NCBI GenBank assembly: GCA_964415295.1
Contig: CAYPYN010000003.1
Coordinates: 186,001-250,000 of the forward strand
Origin: SB21 sp964415295
GTDB lineage: Bacteria; CLD3; SB21
Direction of reading: 5' to 3'
DNA: 64,000 bases
Shown here: piece after piece, positions 46,123 through 54,857 of the stretch
Position numbering within the stretch: the stretch's first letter is position 1
Layout of the letters: the number at the start of each line of letters is the position of its first letter
Made by a program: the position numbers and the translations under genes
Notes under the pieces: generated by a model
The model's database searches: none
What the model was told of the DNA's origin: nothing
Seen by the model: only the letters and a program-made list of their open reading frames with translations

Positions 46123-46335
46123 TCAGATCTGTTGGACGTGAATAAACATACTTTTCAAAATTTGAAAACCCTGATGGCACTCGTCAAAGGGTAAACTCCA
46201 GTAGTGACCTTGATCAAAACGGCCGTATCCGAATCGTAATCCCGAAAGCTTGAACTTGGCCTCGTTGATCTTCTTTTCGTCTGTAACGCCGCTAATGACA
46301 AATACCGTTCTTTTGTCGATATGGATACTCTTCAT
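46123..46335 (-). CDS. Small unrecognised protein
   Basis: 70 residues, mixed sequence with no clear family (ISGVTDEKKINEAKFKLSGL, then RFDQGHYWSLPFDECHQG). It ends shortly before a strong minus-strand terminator, which favours a real gene, likely read with the small membrane protein just upstream. Function not known. Confidence 0.5.
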   Translation of the reverse strand: MKSIHIDKRTVFVISGVTDEKKINEAKFKLSGLRFGYGRFDQGHYWSLPFDECHQGFQILKSMFIHVQQI

Positions 46336-46343
46336 AAAGTCGC

Positions 46344-46535
46344 TTAATACCTCGTGCTCAGAATTAACAGGTAAAAGGAGATCAATAATAGAACGAACAG
46401 ACCTACGGGAACCAGGATCCCGGTCACTCCAACAAGGATGGTAGGAGAATAGAACATATAACCAATTATGAGGAGAATAACCGTGAGGACAACAAATCCT
46501 ATCGAGCGCAGCGCATTTTTGGTTTTCACACTCAT
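46344..46535 (-). CDS. Small two-helix membrane protein
   Basis: 63 residues, with helices near 12-30 and 35-58 (IGFVVLTVILLIIGYMFYS, VGLFVLLLISFYLLIL). A longer start at 46577 is open, but GGAGAG at 46542-46547 (minus strand) fits the ATG at 46535 better. Eight bases from the next gene, so a two-gene unit ending in the terminator at 46074. Unrecognised. Confidence 0.5.
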   Translation of the reverse strand: MSVKTKNALRSIGFVVLTVILLIIGYMFYSPTILVGVTGILVPVGLFVLLLISFYLLILSTRY

Positions 46536-46826
46536 CACCATCTCTCCATTATACTTTTCATTAATAGTCGACATCACTTTCTGTACCTCTTTCCGTTACA
46601 GTTCTATGATGCATGCATCGTGCCAAAATACTATCAGCATACAAACATTTAAATAACAATAGTTTAATTGACACCGAGCTTGGTAGAAATGATTTCGTGC
46701 TTTGTATCACAAAATGAGAAATGTATCAAAATGAATCAACGGCTAAGTTAAGATTAGATAGGTTTTTATGCTTGCATTTTGCTGTGCTAATACCTAATTT
46801 TTTTGCAAAAATTACATACCATTACA
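46536..46826. promoter_or_regulatory. Divergent intergenic region with promoter for the rmlD-like gene
   Basis: A 291-base AT-rich region between divergent genes. On the plus strand TTGCAT (46772-46777), 17 bases and TAATTT (46795-46800) form a plausible promoter with a 20-base leader to the ATG at 46827. A perfect 12-base palindrome GATGCATGCATC sits at 46608-46619, of unknown meaning. No further gene is seen. Confidence 0.35.
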
Positions 46827-47714
46827 ATGCCTGGAAGATTACTAATTACCGGCGGAACAGGAAATCTCGGAAGCCATCTTGTTCGGTTAGCCACAAAGAC
46901 TGGTAAATGGGATGAAGTCCACGCCACTTACCATACGCTGAATCCTAATTTTCACAAAATATTTTGGCACTTTGTGGACGCGAGAAATCCGCTGAGCCCT
47001 ACAGTTGCCCGGATCAAGCCGGATTGTATCATACATACACTGGCTATGTCATCTCCCGACGAGTGTGAAAAGCACAAGCTCGATGCATGGCAGGTCAATG
47101 TCAAAGCGGCTGTCGAATTGGCCCAATATTCAAAGGCCAACGGGGTGCGCCTCGTGCACAGTTCTACGGACCATGTATTTGATGGCGAGAAAGGCAACTA
47201 TAAGGAAGAGGACGCCGCGCAGCCGGTGAATTTTTACGGCGACACCAAACTGGAAGTGGAAAACGAGCTGAAAGAATCATCTGATACGAATTACGTCATT
47301 GCGAGGATTGGACTTCTGTACGGTTTCAATCAGAATCAGCGTCTGAATTTTTTTGATACCATGTACCACGGTCTTCGTAATCAGCAAACCGTTCCGTTGT
47401 TCCATGATCAATACCGTTCGATGATGAATATGGCCAATGCCGCCGAGTGTCTGATGGAACTTGCATCCAATGACTATCGCGGTCTTATACATATCGGCGG
47501 ACCGGAAGCGATCAGCCGGTATGAATTCGGTGTGCGTCTAGCTCACCTTCTCAAACTCTCGGATGCTCCCTTCCATAGAACCACGATGGCAGATGCCCAA
47601 TCGTTGTCCCGCCGGCCGAAGAATGTGACCTTGAATATCGATCTGGCAAAGAGTATTCTGAAAACGCACATCCAGACGGTCGACGAAGGAATAAGAAATA
47701 TTTTTAGCGTTTAG
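46827..47714 (+). CDS. RmlD-like NAD(P)-dependent sugar reductase
   Basis: About 295 residues. Rossmann start LLITGGTGNLGSHL, RmlD signature STDHVFDG, and catalytic YGDTK (Tyr-x3-Lys). Such enzymes reduce dTDP-4-keto sugars; no other rml genes are nearby, so the substrate is open, and members also act as MAT2B-like proteins. An in-frame TTG at 46803 is possible; ATG at 46827 preferred. Confidence 0.8.
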   Translation: MPGRLLITGGTGNLGSHLVRLATKTGKWDEVHATYHTLNPNFHKIFWHFVDARNPLSPTVARIKPDCIIHTLAMSSPDECEKHKLDAWQVNVKAAVELAQYSKANGVRLVHSSTDHVFDGEKGNYKEEDAAQPVNFYGDTKLEVENELKESSDTNYVIARIGLLYGFNQNQRLNFFDTMYHGLRNQQTVPLFHDQYRSMMNMANAAECLMELASNDYRGLIHIGGPEAISRYEFGVRLAHLLKLSDAPFHRTTMADAQSLSRRPKNVTLNIDLAKSILKTHIQTVDEGIRNIFSV

Positions 47715-47730
47715 TATGAAGGAGGTACTG

Positions 47731-48156
47731 GTGAATACCGAGAAATATTATAAGATCGTCGAGGACGCCATTCGGAATCTGGGGGTGGCTCCGGAAAGCT
47801 GCCGCGTTGCGGACCAGGAAGGTAAGATAATTCCCGGGCAATGGAATCTGAAAAAAGGCTCGGCCCAGATATATGCGGACGTCTACCATGCTCCGGAAGG
47901 TACGGCCTATTTTTGTGTGGCGTCTCCGGTGGTTGAGACTTTGTTTTCATCCAACGCGAAGCTATACGAGAAGCTATTGATGCACAATCACCGCATGTTC
48001 GCGGCGGCTTTCTCGATTTATGATGGCAAAGTGTGGCTGAGAATAGTGCGGGAGTGTGAAGGAATGGATGCTGAGGAATGCCGGAAGGCGTTTGACCGTG
48101 TTGGAGGCTACGCCGACCAATTTGACGATGAAATCAAAAAGGAATTCGGAAGTTAG
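47731..48156 (+). CDS. YbjN/CesT-like protein
   Basis: 141 residues of alpha/beta type with a YbjN-like chaperone fold pattern (LLMHNHRMFAAAFSIYDGKVWLR). The ATG at 47716 is also in frame, but AAGGAGGT (47719-47726) lies within its first codons and points to the GTG at 47731 as the true start. Function unknown; YbjN proteins affect stress tolerance in enterics. Located after the RmlD-like gene, probably in the same transcript. Confidence 0.55.
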   Translation: MNTEKYYKIVEDAIRNLGVAPESCRVADQEGKIIPGQWNLKKGSAQIYADVYHAPEGTAYFCVASPVVETLFSSNAKLYEKLLMHNHRMFAAAFSIYDGKVWLRIVRECEGMDAEECRKAFDRVGGYADQFDDEIKKEFGS

Positions 48157-48158
48157 GA

Positions 48159-48413
48159 TTACTTGAGACTTTTGGCTTTGCCTGCCATATCCTCGATCTT
48201 TTTGGCAAAAAGCTTATGAACTTCCTCTTTTTCGGATTCCTGCAAACTGTCCAGAAGCGTCTTGTGGCTTCGCAAGACATTGGTCACAATATTCTTGGCT
48301 TCGATGATCTCCCGTTCTTCCGCTCCGGAGCTCAGAGCGACGTCCAATGTCTCCATCGCCTCGTGAATCTCGCGGGCCAGAACGATCGATTTTTCTTTTG
48401 TGGTGATATCCAT
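48159..48413 (-). CDS. Small helical protein, unrecognised
   Basis: 84 residues, mostly charged helix (KEKSIVLAREIHEAMETL, then ESEKEEVHKLFAKKIEDM). No motif. Start ATG at 48413, a GTG at 48419 also in frame. Convergent with the previous gene, leaving only 2 bases between stops. Confidence 0.5.
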   Translation of the reverse strand: MDITTKEKSIVLAREIHEAMETLDVALSSGAEEREIIEAKNIVTNVLRSHKTLLDSLQESEKEEVHKLFAKKIEDMAGKAKSLK

Positions 48414-48491
48414 AAGCACTTCTTTTCGTTTGTGTCACGATAATGTAAAAAACTTTACCTCATATTTGCAAAATAAATCGTTTAGGCTTGT

Positions 48492-49673
48492 ATGAACCTG
48501 AAAAATGCCGTTCAGGAAGAATTGAAACATATCGCAGACCGTATTATTGCCGTACGGCGCCATATTCACAAACAGCCGGAACTAAGCCACGAAGAGATAC
48601 GAACGGCTTCGTATGTTGCCGGGTTACTTGAAAATGAAGGCATCCGTGTAACACGAGGCGTGGCCGGAACAGGCTTGACGGCGGAGATTGGAGATACTTC
48701 GTATGGAAGAAAAGTGGCCTTCCGGTGCGATCTGGACGCTCTGCCGGTAACTGAAGACACAGGGTGCGAATATGCGAGCGTTCATCCCGGCATTATGCAT
48801 GCCTGCGGGCATGATGCGCATACGGCGGTAGTGGTTGGAACCGCCTTACTTTTGAATAAACTTAAAACCGAATTAAAGGGCTGTGTCAAATTGATTTTTC
48901 AACCGGCGGAAGAAGCACTCAGCGGCGGTGCTGAACTCGTGGTCAAGGAAGGCGTTGTGGACGACGTGGAAGCGGCTTTTGGTATTCATGTGGATCCGGG
49001 ACTGGCGGCCGGTAAGTTTGGCCTAAAAAACGACGCGATGATGGCCTCCGTGGACTTTTTTGATGTGGAAATAAAGGGAACCGGAGGACACGGCGCCCGT
49101 CCGCACGAGACGTCGGATACCGTATTGGCGGCGGCCCAGACGGTGCAAGCCGTTTATCAAATACCGCCGCGGTACTTCAGCAGTCTGGAAAATCCCGTGG
49201 TGTTGTCGATCGGACAAATTTCCGGTGGAACGGCGCATAACATCATTCCCGATGCGTGTACTTTCGCCGGAACCTTTCGAACGTTTGCCGATGAGGATAG
49301 GCGCCGATTGCGCGATCTGCTGACGCAGACCGTAAAGGAGACGGCTCGCCGGTTCAACGCCGAAGGTACCGTTCGCATCACCCCCAATGCGCCGCCTGTG
49401 ATAAACGATGCGGCTTTGGGCAAATTGATAGAGTCCGCGGTTACGGATCTTTTTGGAGTCGAGGCGGTGGAAAGGCTTAAGTTTCCTATGACGGCCAGCG
49501 AAGATTTTGCGTATTACAGGGAAAAATGTCCCATTTACTTTTTGAGAATCGGGGTCGCTTCAGACCGGACAACGTCGTATCCTTTGCATCATTCGAAATT
49601 CAATATCGATGAAAAGGCGATACCGCAAACGGTTGAACTCATGAGCCACGTTCTTATCAGATATTTTGAATAG
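48492..49673 (+). CDS. M20 family amidohydrolase (hippurate/IAA-amino acid hydrolase type)
   Basis: 393 residues. Metal ligands in CGHDAHTA, EEALSGG and the C-terminal LHHSKFNID; bacterial dimerisation domain in the middle. Members split N-acylated amino acids in the cytosol. The specific substrate is not predictable. Thirteen bases from the dinG-like gene. Confidence 0.9.
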   Translation: MNLKNAVQEELKHIADRIIAVRRHIHKQPELSHEEIRTASYVAGLLENEGIRVTRGVAGTGLTAEIGDTSYGRKVAFRCDLDALPVTEDTGCEYASVHPGIMHACGHDAHTAVVVGTALLLNKLKTELKGCVKLIFQPAEEALSGGAELVVKEGVVDDVEAAFGIHVDPGLAAGKFGLKNDAMMASVDFFDVEIKGTGGHGARPHETSDTVLAAAQTVQAVYQIPPRYFSSLENPVVLSIGQISGGTAHNIIPDACTFAGTFRTFADEDRRRLRDLLTQTVKETARRFNAEGTVRITPNAPPVINDAALGKLIESAVTDLFGVEAVERLKFPMTASEDFAYYREKCPIYFLRIGVASDRTTSYPLHHSKFNIDEKAIPQTVELMSHVLIRYFE

Positions 49674-49685
49674 TGCCGTAGTCAT

Positions 49686-52478
49686 TTGAAAAAACTTCTT
49701 ACCCACATAGGACTGGAGGACTTTGACGCAGTTTTCACCGGTAGGATCCGCGCATCCGACACCGGGCGTCCCATTGCGTCGGTCAGCCGGCTATCGGCCT
49801 TTTCGGTTACACAGATTTATCATGGTACCATCGATCAGGAGTTTTGTAAACTCATGGCGTCTCAATCCGGTGAGAAAGCGTGGGTAGTCTACGATCTGGA
49901 AGCGACACTGGATCATCTGCAATCGGCCGGCGGCGTGGACGAATTGGGCATGGAAAGTTTCTCTTCCCGGACAATTTGGGACGTGGCGGCCTTGTCCAAA
50001 ATCCTGTTCCCCATACTCCCGGACTATTCACTGGAACGGCTTGCCGAAATTACGGATTTCCCATTCAAGAATGACAACACGCCATCGGATAGGCTCACGG
50101 TCTTGTTTCTCCATTTGGTAGAACATACCGCAAGGCTGGAGCTGAAACAATTGTCCCTCCTCGCACGCTTTACGGAACAGACGCATTCCGCTTTCCACTA
50201 TCTTTTTAAGAGAATAGCCGATTATCAAAAGAGCGGGTCACCGGTTTCTTTTCAATTCAAGAAAATCTCCGCTCCCATGGCTCCTTCGAATGTGATCGGT
50301 GAGATCGTTAATGACCGCCAGAACGAAAACGTACAACCGGTTCTCCTTCAAACAATTAGAACCGTTTTCGAGCACGGAGGGCTGCTCAATTCACACTTTG
50401 AGAACTACGAAGAACGTCCGCAGCAGATAAAGCTGGCTTCCGCGATTGCCGAGGCCTTCAATCGTTCTCAGTTTGTGCTGGCGGAAGCAGGGACAGGTAC
50501 TGGAAAATCATTGGCGTATCTGGTGCCGGCCATTTACTGGTCTGTGCAAAACCGGCATGCCGGGGAGTCTGTCGTGATAAGTACTCATACGAAAAATCTG
50601 CAGGAGCAGTTGTTCTACAAAGATATCCCTCAGCTCCGGAAGATACTGCCCATTCCCTTCCAGGCGGTACTTCTCAAAGGGCGCTCCAATTATATTTGCC
50701 TGAAAAAGTGGAGGGCCATTTGTATGGATCCGGGAGGGCATCTTTCGCCCTCCGAGAGGGAGAAGGTCTTACCCGTCGTTTTCTGGGCGGGTCAGACGAA
50801 AACCGGGGACATTTCGGAATGCACCGGATTTCAGGCGGAGCAGCATATCGGATTGTGGAATAAGCTGGCTTCCGAATCCGCATACTGCCAGGCGCAAAAA
50901 TGCAGCACTTCGGACGAATGCTTTGTGAAGACCGTCCGCGACGCCGCGCGCAAGGCGCATCTGACCGTGGTGAATCATTCGTTGTTATTTTCCGACATTG
51001 TTTCAGAAAATGCGATACTGGGGGAGTACACCAATCTGGTCCTCGATGAGGCGCATCATGTGGAGAAGACGGCGCAGAACTATTTGGGTGTTGATTGGTC
51101 GCTATGGGGTGTAAGAAACTTTGTGTCCGGCCTCTATGAAAGAGATCAGATAGAGACCGGTGCTCTGCTGCAGCTAAAACAAAAATCGGCAAGCAGCCGC
51201 CTCAGCAAGTCGGAATTACAGGGATTCAATGCCCAGCTGTCCGAAGCCACGACGGCATGCACGGAGTTTTGGATGAAGACACAAGAACTTTTTGCTGATC
51301 TGACGGCGGAAGCGTTTCGGCAGACCGCGGATGCTTCGGCGCAGAATAAAACACGTGAAAACCGGATCAGATACGATGCCCAATCGTCGATTCTGAAGAG
51401 AGCGAAAGGAGCCAGCGCGGCATTCTTTGATCGGTACAAAGAATTGGATCTGTGTCTCCGCCGTTTGACTGAGACGATGAGCGGCTGGAGCTCAAATATT
51501 TTTGAAGACGGCGATACGCTGCGTGAACTGCTGAGTTTGAAGCGGGATGAATTAGAGAAGATCGTCGAGGCTTATCAGTTCTTGTCCGATGCGAAAGATC
51601 CCGATTATGTCTTCTGGTATGAACGTCCTTCCAAAGAAAGGTCCCATGATATTCGATTCTATGCGGTACCTTTGAATATTGCCGACATTCTGAGGACCAA
51701 GCTTTTTGAAAAACTAAATACATGCGTCTTTTCCTCGGCCACTTTGTCGGTCGCGGGCGATTTCCATTATTTCAAAAGCCGTTCCGGTCTGAACTCCCTG
51801 GATAGTGTCAGGGAATTTTCAGTCGGAAGTCCGTTCGATTTTGCGGAGCAGTGCCGGATCATCGTTCCTTCGTTCTTGCCGGATCCGTCGTCGGCGGAGT
51901 TCATCGACGCCGGTTCCGAACTCATTGAAAAGGTCATACTTGAATCTTCAAGAGGCACGCTCGCTTTATTTACATCCTACGCCATGATGAACAAATGTTA
52001 CCGGGATATGAAGCGGCGCCTCAAACATCGTTCGATCAATCTTCTGATGCAGGGTCAGGACGGATCCCGGACGCACGTGACACAGAGGTTTTTCGATGAT
52101 CGTTCGTCCGTCTTATTCGGAACGGACAGTTTCTGGGAAGGCGTGGACGTGCCGGGTGAATCACTGGAAATTCTGATCATAACGAAACTGCCCTTCGAGG
52201 TACCGACCGATCCTTTGGTTGCTGCCAAGATGGAACGGGTAACAGAGCAGGGCGGCAATTCCTTTTTCGATTATTCGGTTCCGGAAGCGGTGATCAAATT
52301 CAAGCAAGGTTTCGGCCGCCTGATCCGAAGCCGTTCCGACCGGGGCGTGGTCCTTATTCTGGACAACCGGGTGTTAACAAAGTCATACGGAAGATTATTT
52401 CTGCAGTCATTGCCGGTGGAGGCCGAAAGGGCGGCGTCCGAGGAGATTCTGTTGAACAAAATCAGAGGTTTTTTCTAA
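49686..52478 (+). CDS. DinG-like superfamily 2 helicase
   Basis: 930 residues. Helicase motifs: AEAGTGTGKS (Walker A), DEAHH (Walker B), FSSATL and QGFGRLIRS (motif VI). An Fe-S domain is likely from C-rich YICLKKWRAI, SAYCQAQKCSTSDECF. The first 230 residues have the place of the exonuclease domain in Gram-positive DinG but lack clear catalytic DEDD residues. TTG start. DNA repair role by family. Confidence 0.88.
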   Translation: MKKLLTHIGLEDFDAVFTGRIRASDTGRPIASVSRLSAFSVTQIYHGTIDQEFCKLMASQSGEKAWVVYDLEATLDHLQSAGGVDELGMESFSSRTIWDVAALSKILFPILPDYSLERLAEITDFPFKNDNTPSDRLTVLFLHLVEHTARLELKQLSLLARFTEQTHSAFHYLFKRIADYQKSGSPVSFQFKKISAPMAPSNVIGEIVNDRQNENVQPVLLQTIRTVFEHGGLLNSHFENYEERPQQIKLASAIAEAFNRSQFVLAEAGTGTGKSLAYLVPAIYWSVQNRHAGESVVISTHTKNLQEQLFYKDIPQLRKILPIPFQAVLLKGRSNYICLKKWRAICMDPGGHLSPSEREKVLPVVFWAGQTKTGDISECTGFQAEQHIGLWNKLASESAYCQAQKCSTSDECFVKTVRDAARKAHLTVVNHSLLFSDIVSENAILGEYTNLVLDEAHHVEKTAQNYLGVDWSLWGVRNFVSGLYERDQIETGALLQLKQKSASSRLSKSELQGFNAQLSEATTACTEFWMKTQELFADLTAEAFRQTADASAQNKTRENRIRYDAQSSILKRAKGASAAFFDRYKELDLCLRRLTETMSGWSSNIFEDGDTLRELLSLKRDELEKIVEAYQFLSDAKDPDYVFWYERPSKERSHDIRFYAVPLNIADILRTKLFEKLNTCVFSSATLSVAGDFHYFKSRSGLNSLDSVREFSVGSPFDFAEQCRIIVPSFLPDPSSAEFIDAGSELIEKVILESSRGTLALFTSYAMMNKCYRDMKRRLKHRSINLLMQGQDGSRTHVTQRFFDDRSSVLFGTDSFWEGVDVPGESLEILIITKLPFEVPTDPLVAAKMERVTEQGGNSFFDYSVPEAVIKFKQGFGRLIRSRSDRGVVLILDNRVLTKSYGRLFLQSLPVEAERAASEEILLNKIRGFF

Positions 52479-52496
52479 CGACAATGAAATTGAAAC

Positions 52497-52533
52497 AAAA
52501 AAAAGGCAAGAATTTGGGTTCTTGCCTTTTTTT
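52497..52533. terminator. Bidirectional Rho-independent terminator
   Basis: AAGGCAAGAA (52503-52512), a 6-base loop, TTCTTGCCTT (52519-52528), flanked by A-run (52497-52504) and T-run (52527-52533). It works for the dinG-like gene on the plus strand and for the peptide gene on the minus strand. Confidence 0.92.
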
Positions 52534-52552
52534 GTCTCAGTAAGATTCTATT

Positions 52553-52783
52553 CTATTTTGCGGCACAGCAGGCGTCCTTTGATTCCTTCTTGGTTTCGGT
52601 CGATGCCGTTTTGGAGCCGTCCTCTTTGCTCATACAGCAGGCGTCGGATTTGGACACCGTGGAAGTAGTGGTGGTGGCCGCAGCTTTACTTTCCGTATCT
52701 TCAATCTGATAGGTAAATGCGAATACAGCACCGGCAACGATCAATACAGCGGCGGCCGACATAAGAATGATCATTTTTTTCAT
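52553..52783 (-). CDS. Small exported protein with two DACC motifs
   Basis: 76 residues: an N-terminal membrane/signal helix (MKKMIILMSAAAVLIVAGAV) and a Thr/Ser/Lys-rich, low-complexity tail with two DACC pairs (KSDACCM and KDACCAA). Vicinal cysteines bind thiophilic metals or cycle as disulfides. Unrecognised family. Good ribosome site AAGGTG on the minus strand. Confidence 0.6.
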   Translation of the reverse strand: MKKMIILMSAAAVLIVAGAVFAFTYQIEDTESKAAATTTTSTVSKSDACCMSKEDGSKTASTETKKESKDACCAAK

Positions 52784-52849
52784 ATTTCACCTTTGGTTTG
52801 TTTAATTATGCAATGATTTGAATTATTTGCCTAATTTTCAAGTACATTT

Positions 52850-53377
52850 TCAAGATTTCGGTCGAAAGGCCTTCATGACCGTCTCATCGCATTCCAAAAT
52901 CGGTCCTCCAATAAGTTCAATGCAATACGGTACGGCCGGGAAGACCGCATCCAGACATTCTTTTATAGACTTCGGTTTGCCCGGAAGATTGATGATCAAA
53001 GAATGACCGCGAATGCCGGCCGTTTGACGGGAGAGCATGGCGGTCGGAACGTATTTCAGCGATTCCGTGCGCATTCTTTCGCCGAAACCCGGCATCATCT
53101 TCTCACAGACCGCTTCGGTAGCTTCCGGTGTCACGTCTCTTTTTGCGGGTCCTGTTCCTCCCGTCGTCACAATCAGGCAGCATTCCTTCTCATCGCACAT
53201 CCGAATGAGTTCCGATTTGATCCTCTCAAAATCGTCCGGGATCACACTGTATTCATACTCCCACGGACTTTTCAGATAGGTCGAAAGCAGATCAATGATG
53301 GCCTTCCCGGAAACATCCTCATATACGCCGGCGCTGGCGCGGTCCGAGAGGGTCAATATGCCGATCTTTATTTTCAT
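52850..53377 (-). CDS. mogA: Molybdopterin adenylyltransferase (MogA/MoaB family)
   Basis: 175 residues. GILTLSDRASAG start, TTGGTGPAKRDVTPEA (the MPT-binding turn) and INLPGKPKS. It activates molybdopterin for Mo insertion. A longer reading to 53416 adds 13 residues; the ATG at 53377 fits the family start. Molybdoenzymes such as nitrate reductase are not in this window. Confidence 0.88.
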   Translation of the reverse strand: MKIKIGILTLSDRASAGVYEDVSGKAIIDLLSTYLKSPWEYEYSVIPDDFERIKSELIRMCDEKECCLIVTTGGTGPAKRDVTPEATEAVCEKMMPGFGERMRTESLKYVPTAMLSRQTAGIRGHSLIINLPGKPKSIKECLDAVFPAVPYCIELIGGPILECDETVMKAFRPKS

Positions 53378-53438
53378 GCTGTGGAAGATATACAAAACCC
53401 GCTTATGGAACAACATAAACGGGTTATTTATTCACGGA

Positions 53439-54764
53439 CTATTTTGTTTTTTTTAGAAACTTAGAAAGGATCGTTTCCAGGTTCGGTTTACCTATTTCCT
53501 GGAGGTCGTATCGAATGCGGACCGCCGGTTTTTTTATTTTGATAAGGCGGTTCAGATCGATCGGAGTTCCGATAATAACCACGTCGCACGGCGTCTTATT
53601 GATCGTGGTTTCGAGGTCTTTGACCTGTTTCGCTCCATATCCCATGGCCGGAAGGAGGACGCCGATGTCCGGATACTTCTTGAATGTTTCCGTTATGGTT
53701 CCAACCGTATAGGGTCTCGGATCGATGATGGCTTTGGCGTTATACTTCTGAGCGGCTACTGTTCCGGCGCCGAATTTCATTTCGCCGTGGGTCAGCGTCG
53801 GGCCGTCCTCTACGACCAGAGCGGTCTTGCCTGTAATCCAGTCCGGGTGATCGACAAGAATCGGCGAGGCCGCGTCTACGACCGTGGCTGTAGGATTGAC
53901 CTGCCGGATATGGCTGCGTAATTGGTTGATGGATTTATTATCGGCCGTATCCTCTTTGTTGATGATCACCACATGGGCCATGCGAAGATTGGCTTCGCTT
54001 GGATAATAGGACAACTCATGCCCCGTCCTCAATGGGTCAGCCACAACGATATGCATATCGGGTTTGTAGAACGGCATGTCGTTATTTCCTCCGTCCCAGA
54101 GTATGATATCGGCTTCTTTCTCGGCCTGTTCGATGATGGCTGTATAATCGACACCGGCGTATATGATCGTGCCGCTGACAATATGGGGTTCGTATTCTTC
54201 GATCTCCTCGATGGTACATTTATGTTTCTTAAGATCGGCGAGAGAACCGAAGCGCTGGACCTTTTGTTTTTCCAGGTCGCCGTAAGGCATCGGGTGCCGG
54301 ATGGCGGCTACTTTGAGGCCCATGCCCTGCAAGATTCCCGATACGCGCCGTGTGGTCTGGCTTTTCCCGGAGCCCGTACGAACGGCGCAGATCGAAATGA
54401 CCGGTTTTTTGCTCTTGATCTGCGTCGCGGCGGCACCGAGTAATTTGAAATGCGCGCCTGCAGCATTAGCCATGGAACTGCGCGACATGACATAGTTGTA
54501 TGATACGTCGCTATAGGCAAACACGACTTCGTCGACGTTGTATTTTTTGATCAGGTTTTCAAGGTCTTTTTCCGGAAAGATGGGAATACCTTTGGGATAC
54601 AACTTACCGGCAAGAGAAGCCGGGTATTTGCGTCCATCGATGTTCGGAATCTGGTTGGCTGTGAAGGCAACGACTTCGTAGGTTTTGTTATCACGGTAGA
54701 CGACGTTGAAATTGTGAAAATCACGTCCCGCGGCACCCATGATAACTGTTCTGATTCTCTGCAT
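53439..54764 (-). CDS. CpgS-like GTPase (cyclic 2,3-diphosphoglycerate synthetase family)
   Basis: 441 residues. Family COG2403: a Rossmann-like N-terminal domain (IMGAAGRDFHNFN), then a P-loop near residues 128-136 (RTGSGKSQTTR) and the DGGNNDMPFYKPD loop. Archaeal CpgS makes cyclic 2,3-diphosphoglycerate, but in bacteria the role is unproven. The ATG at 54764 has a perfect GGAGGT, 6 bases upstream. An FNR-type palindrome 71 bases upstream suggests oxygen or NO control. Confidence 0.75.
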   Translation of the reverse strand: MQRIRTVIMGAAGRDFHNFNVVYRDNKTYEVVAFTANQIPNIDGRKYPASLAGKLYPKGIPIFPEKDLENLIKKYNVDEVVFAYSDVSYNYVMSRSSMANAAGAHFKLLGAAATQIKSKKPVISICAVRTGSGKSQTTRRVSGILQGMGLKVAAIRHPMPYGDLEKQKVQRFGSLADLKKHKCTIEEIEEYEPHIVSGTIIYAGVDYTAIIEQAEKEADIILWDGGNNDMPFYKPDMHIVVADPLRTGHELSYYPSEANLRMAHVVIINKEDTADNKSINQLRSHIRQVNPTATVVDAASPILVDHPDWITGKTALVVEDGPTLTHGEMKFGAGTVAAQKYNAKAIIDPRPYTVGTITETFKKYPDIGVLLPAMGYGAKQVKDLETTINKTPCDVVIIGTPIDLNRLIKIKKPAVRIRYDLQEIGKPNLETILSKFLKKTK

Positions 54765-54828
54765 AAAAATACCTCCGTATAGGGTTATTCCATTGCCCCT
54801 AACATAATAAAAAAAAGGTCAGAAAAGA

Positions 54829-54842
54829 ATGACCAAAGTCAT
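54829..54842. promoter_or_regulatory. FNR/DNR-type operator upstream of the CpgS-like gene
   Basis: ATGAC-CAAA-GTCAT, the same inverted core as ATGAC-AAAA-GTCAT upstream of usp. It lies 65 to 78 bases before the ATG of the minus-strand gene and 15 bases from the stop of the convergent-side arsC-like gene, in the promoter space of the CpgS-like gene. Match to a second copy 54 kb away makes chance less likely. Confidence 0.55.
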
Positions 54843-54857
54843 ATTTTAAACTATTAT

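Noticed and set aside
46608..46619. 12-base palindrome GATGCATGCATC
   Set aside because: Perfect but self-complementary by simple GCAT repetition; no second copy noticed and no matching regulator, so kept only as a note.
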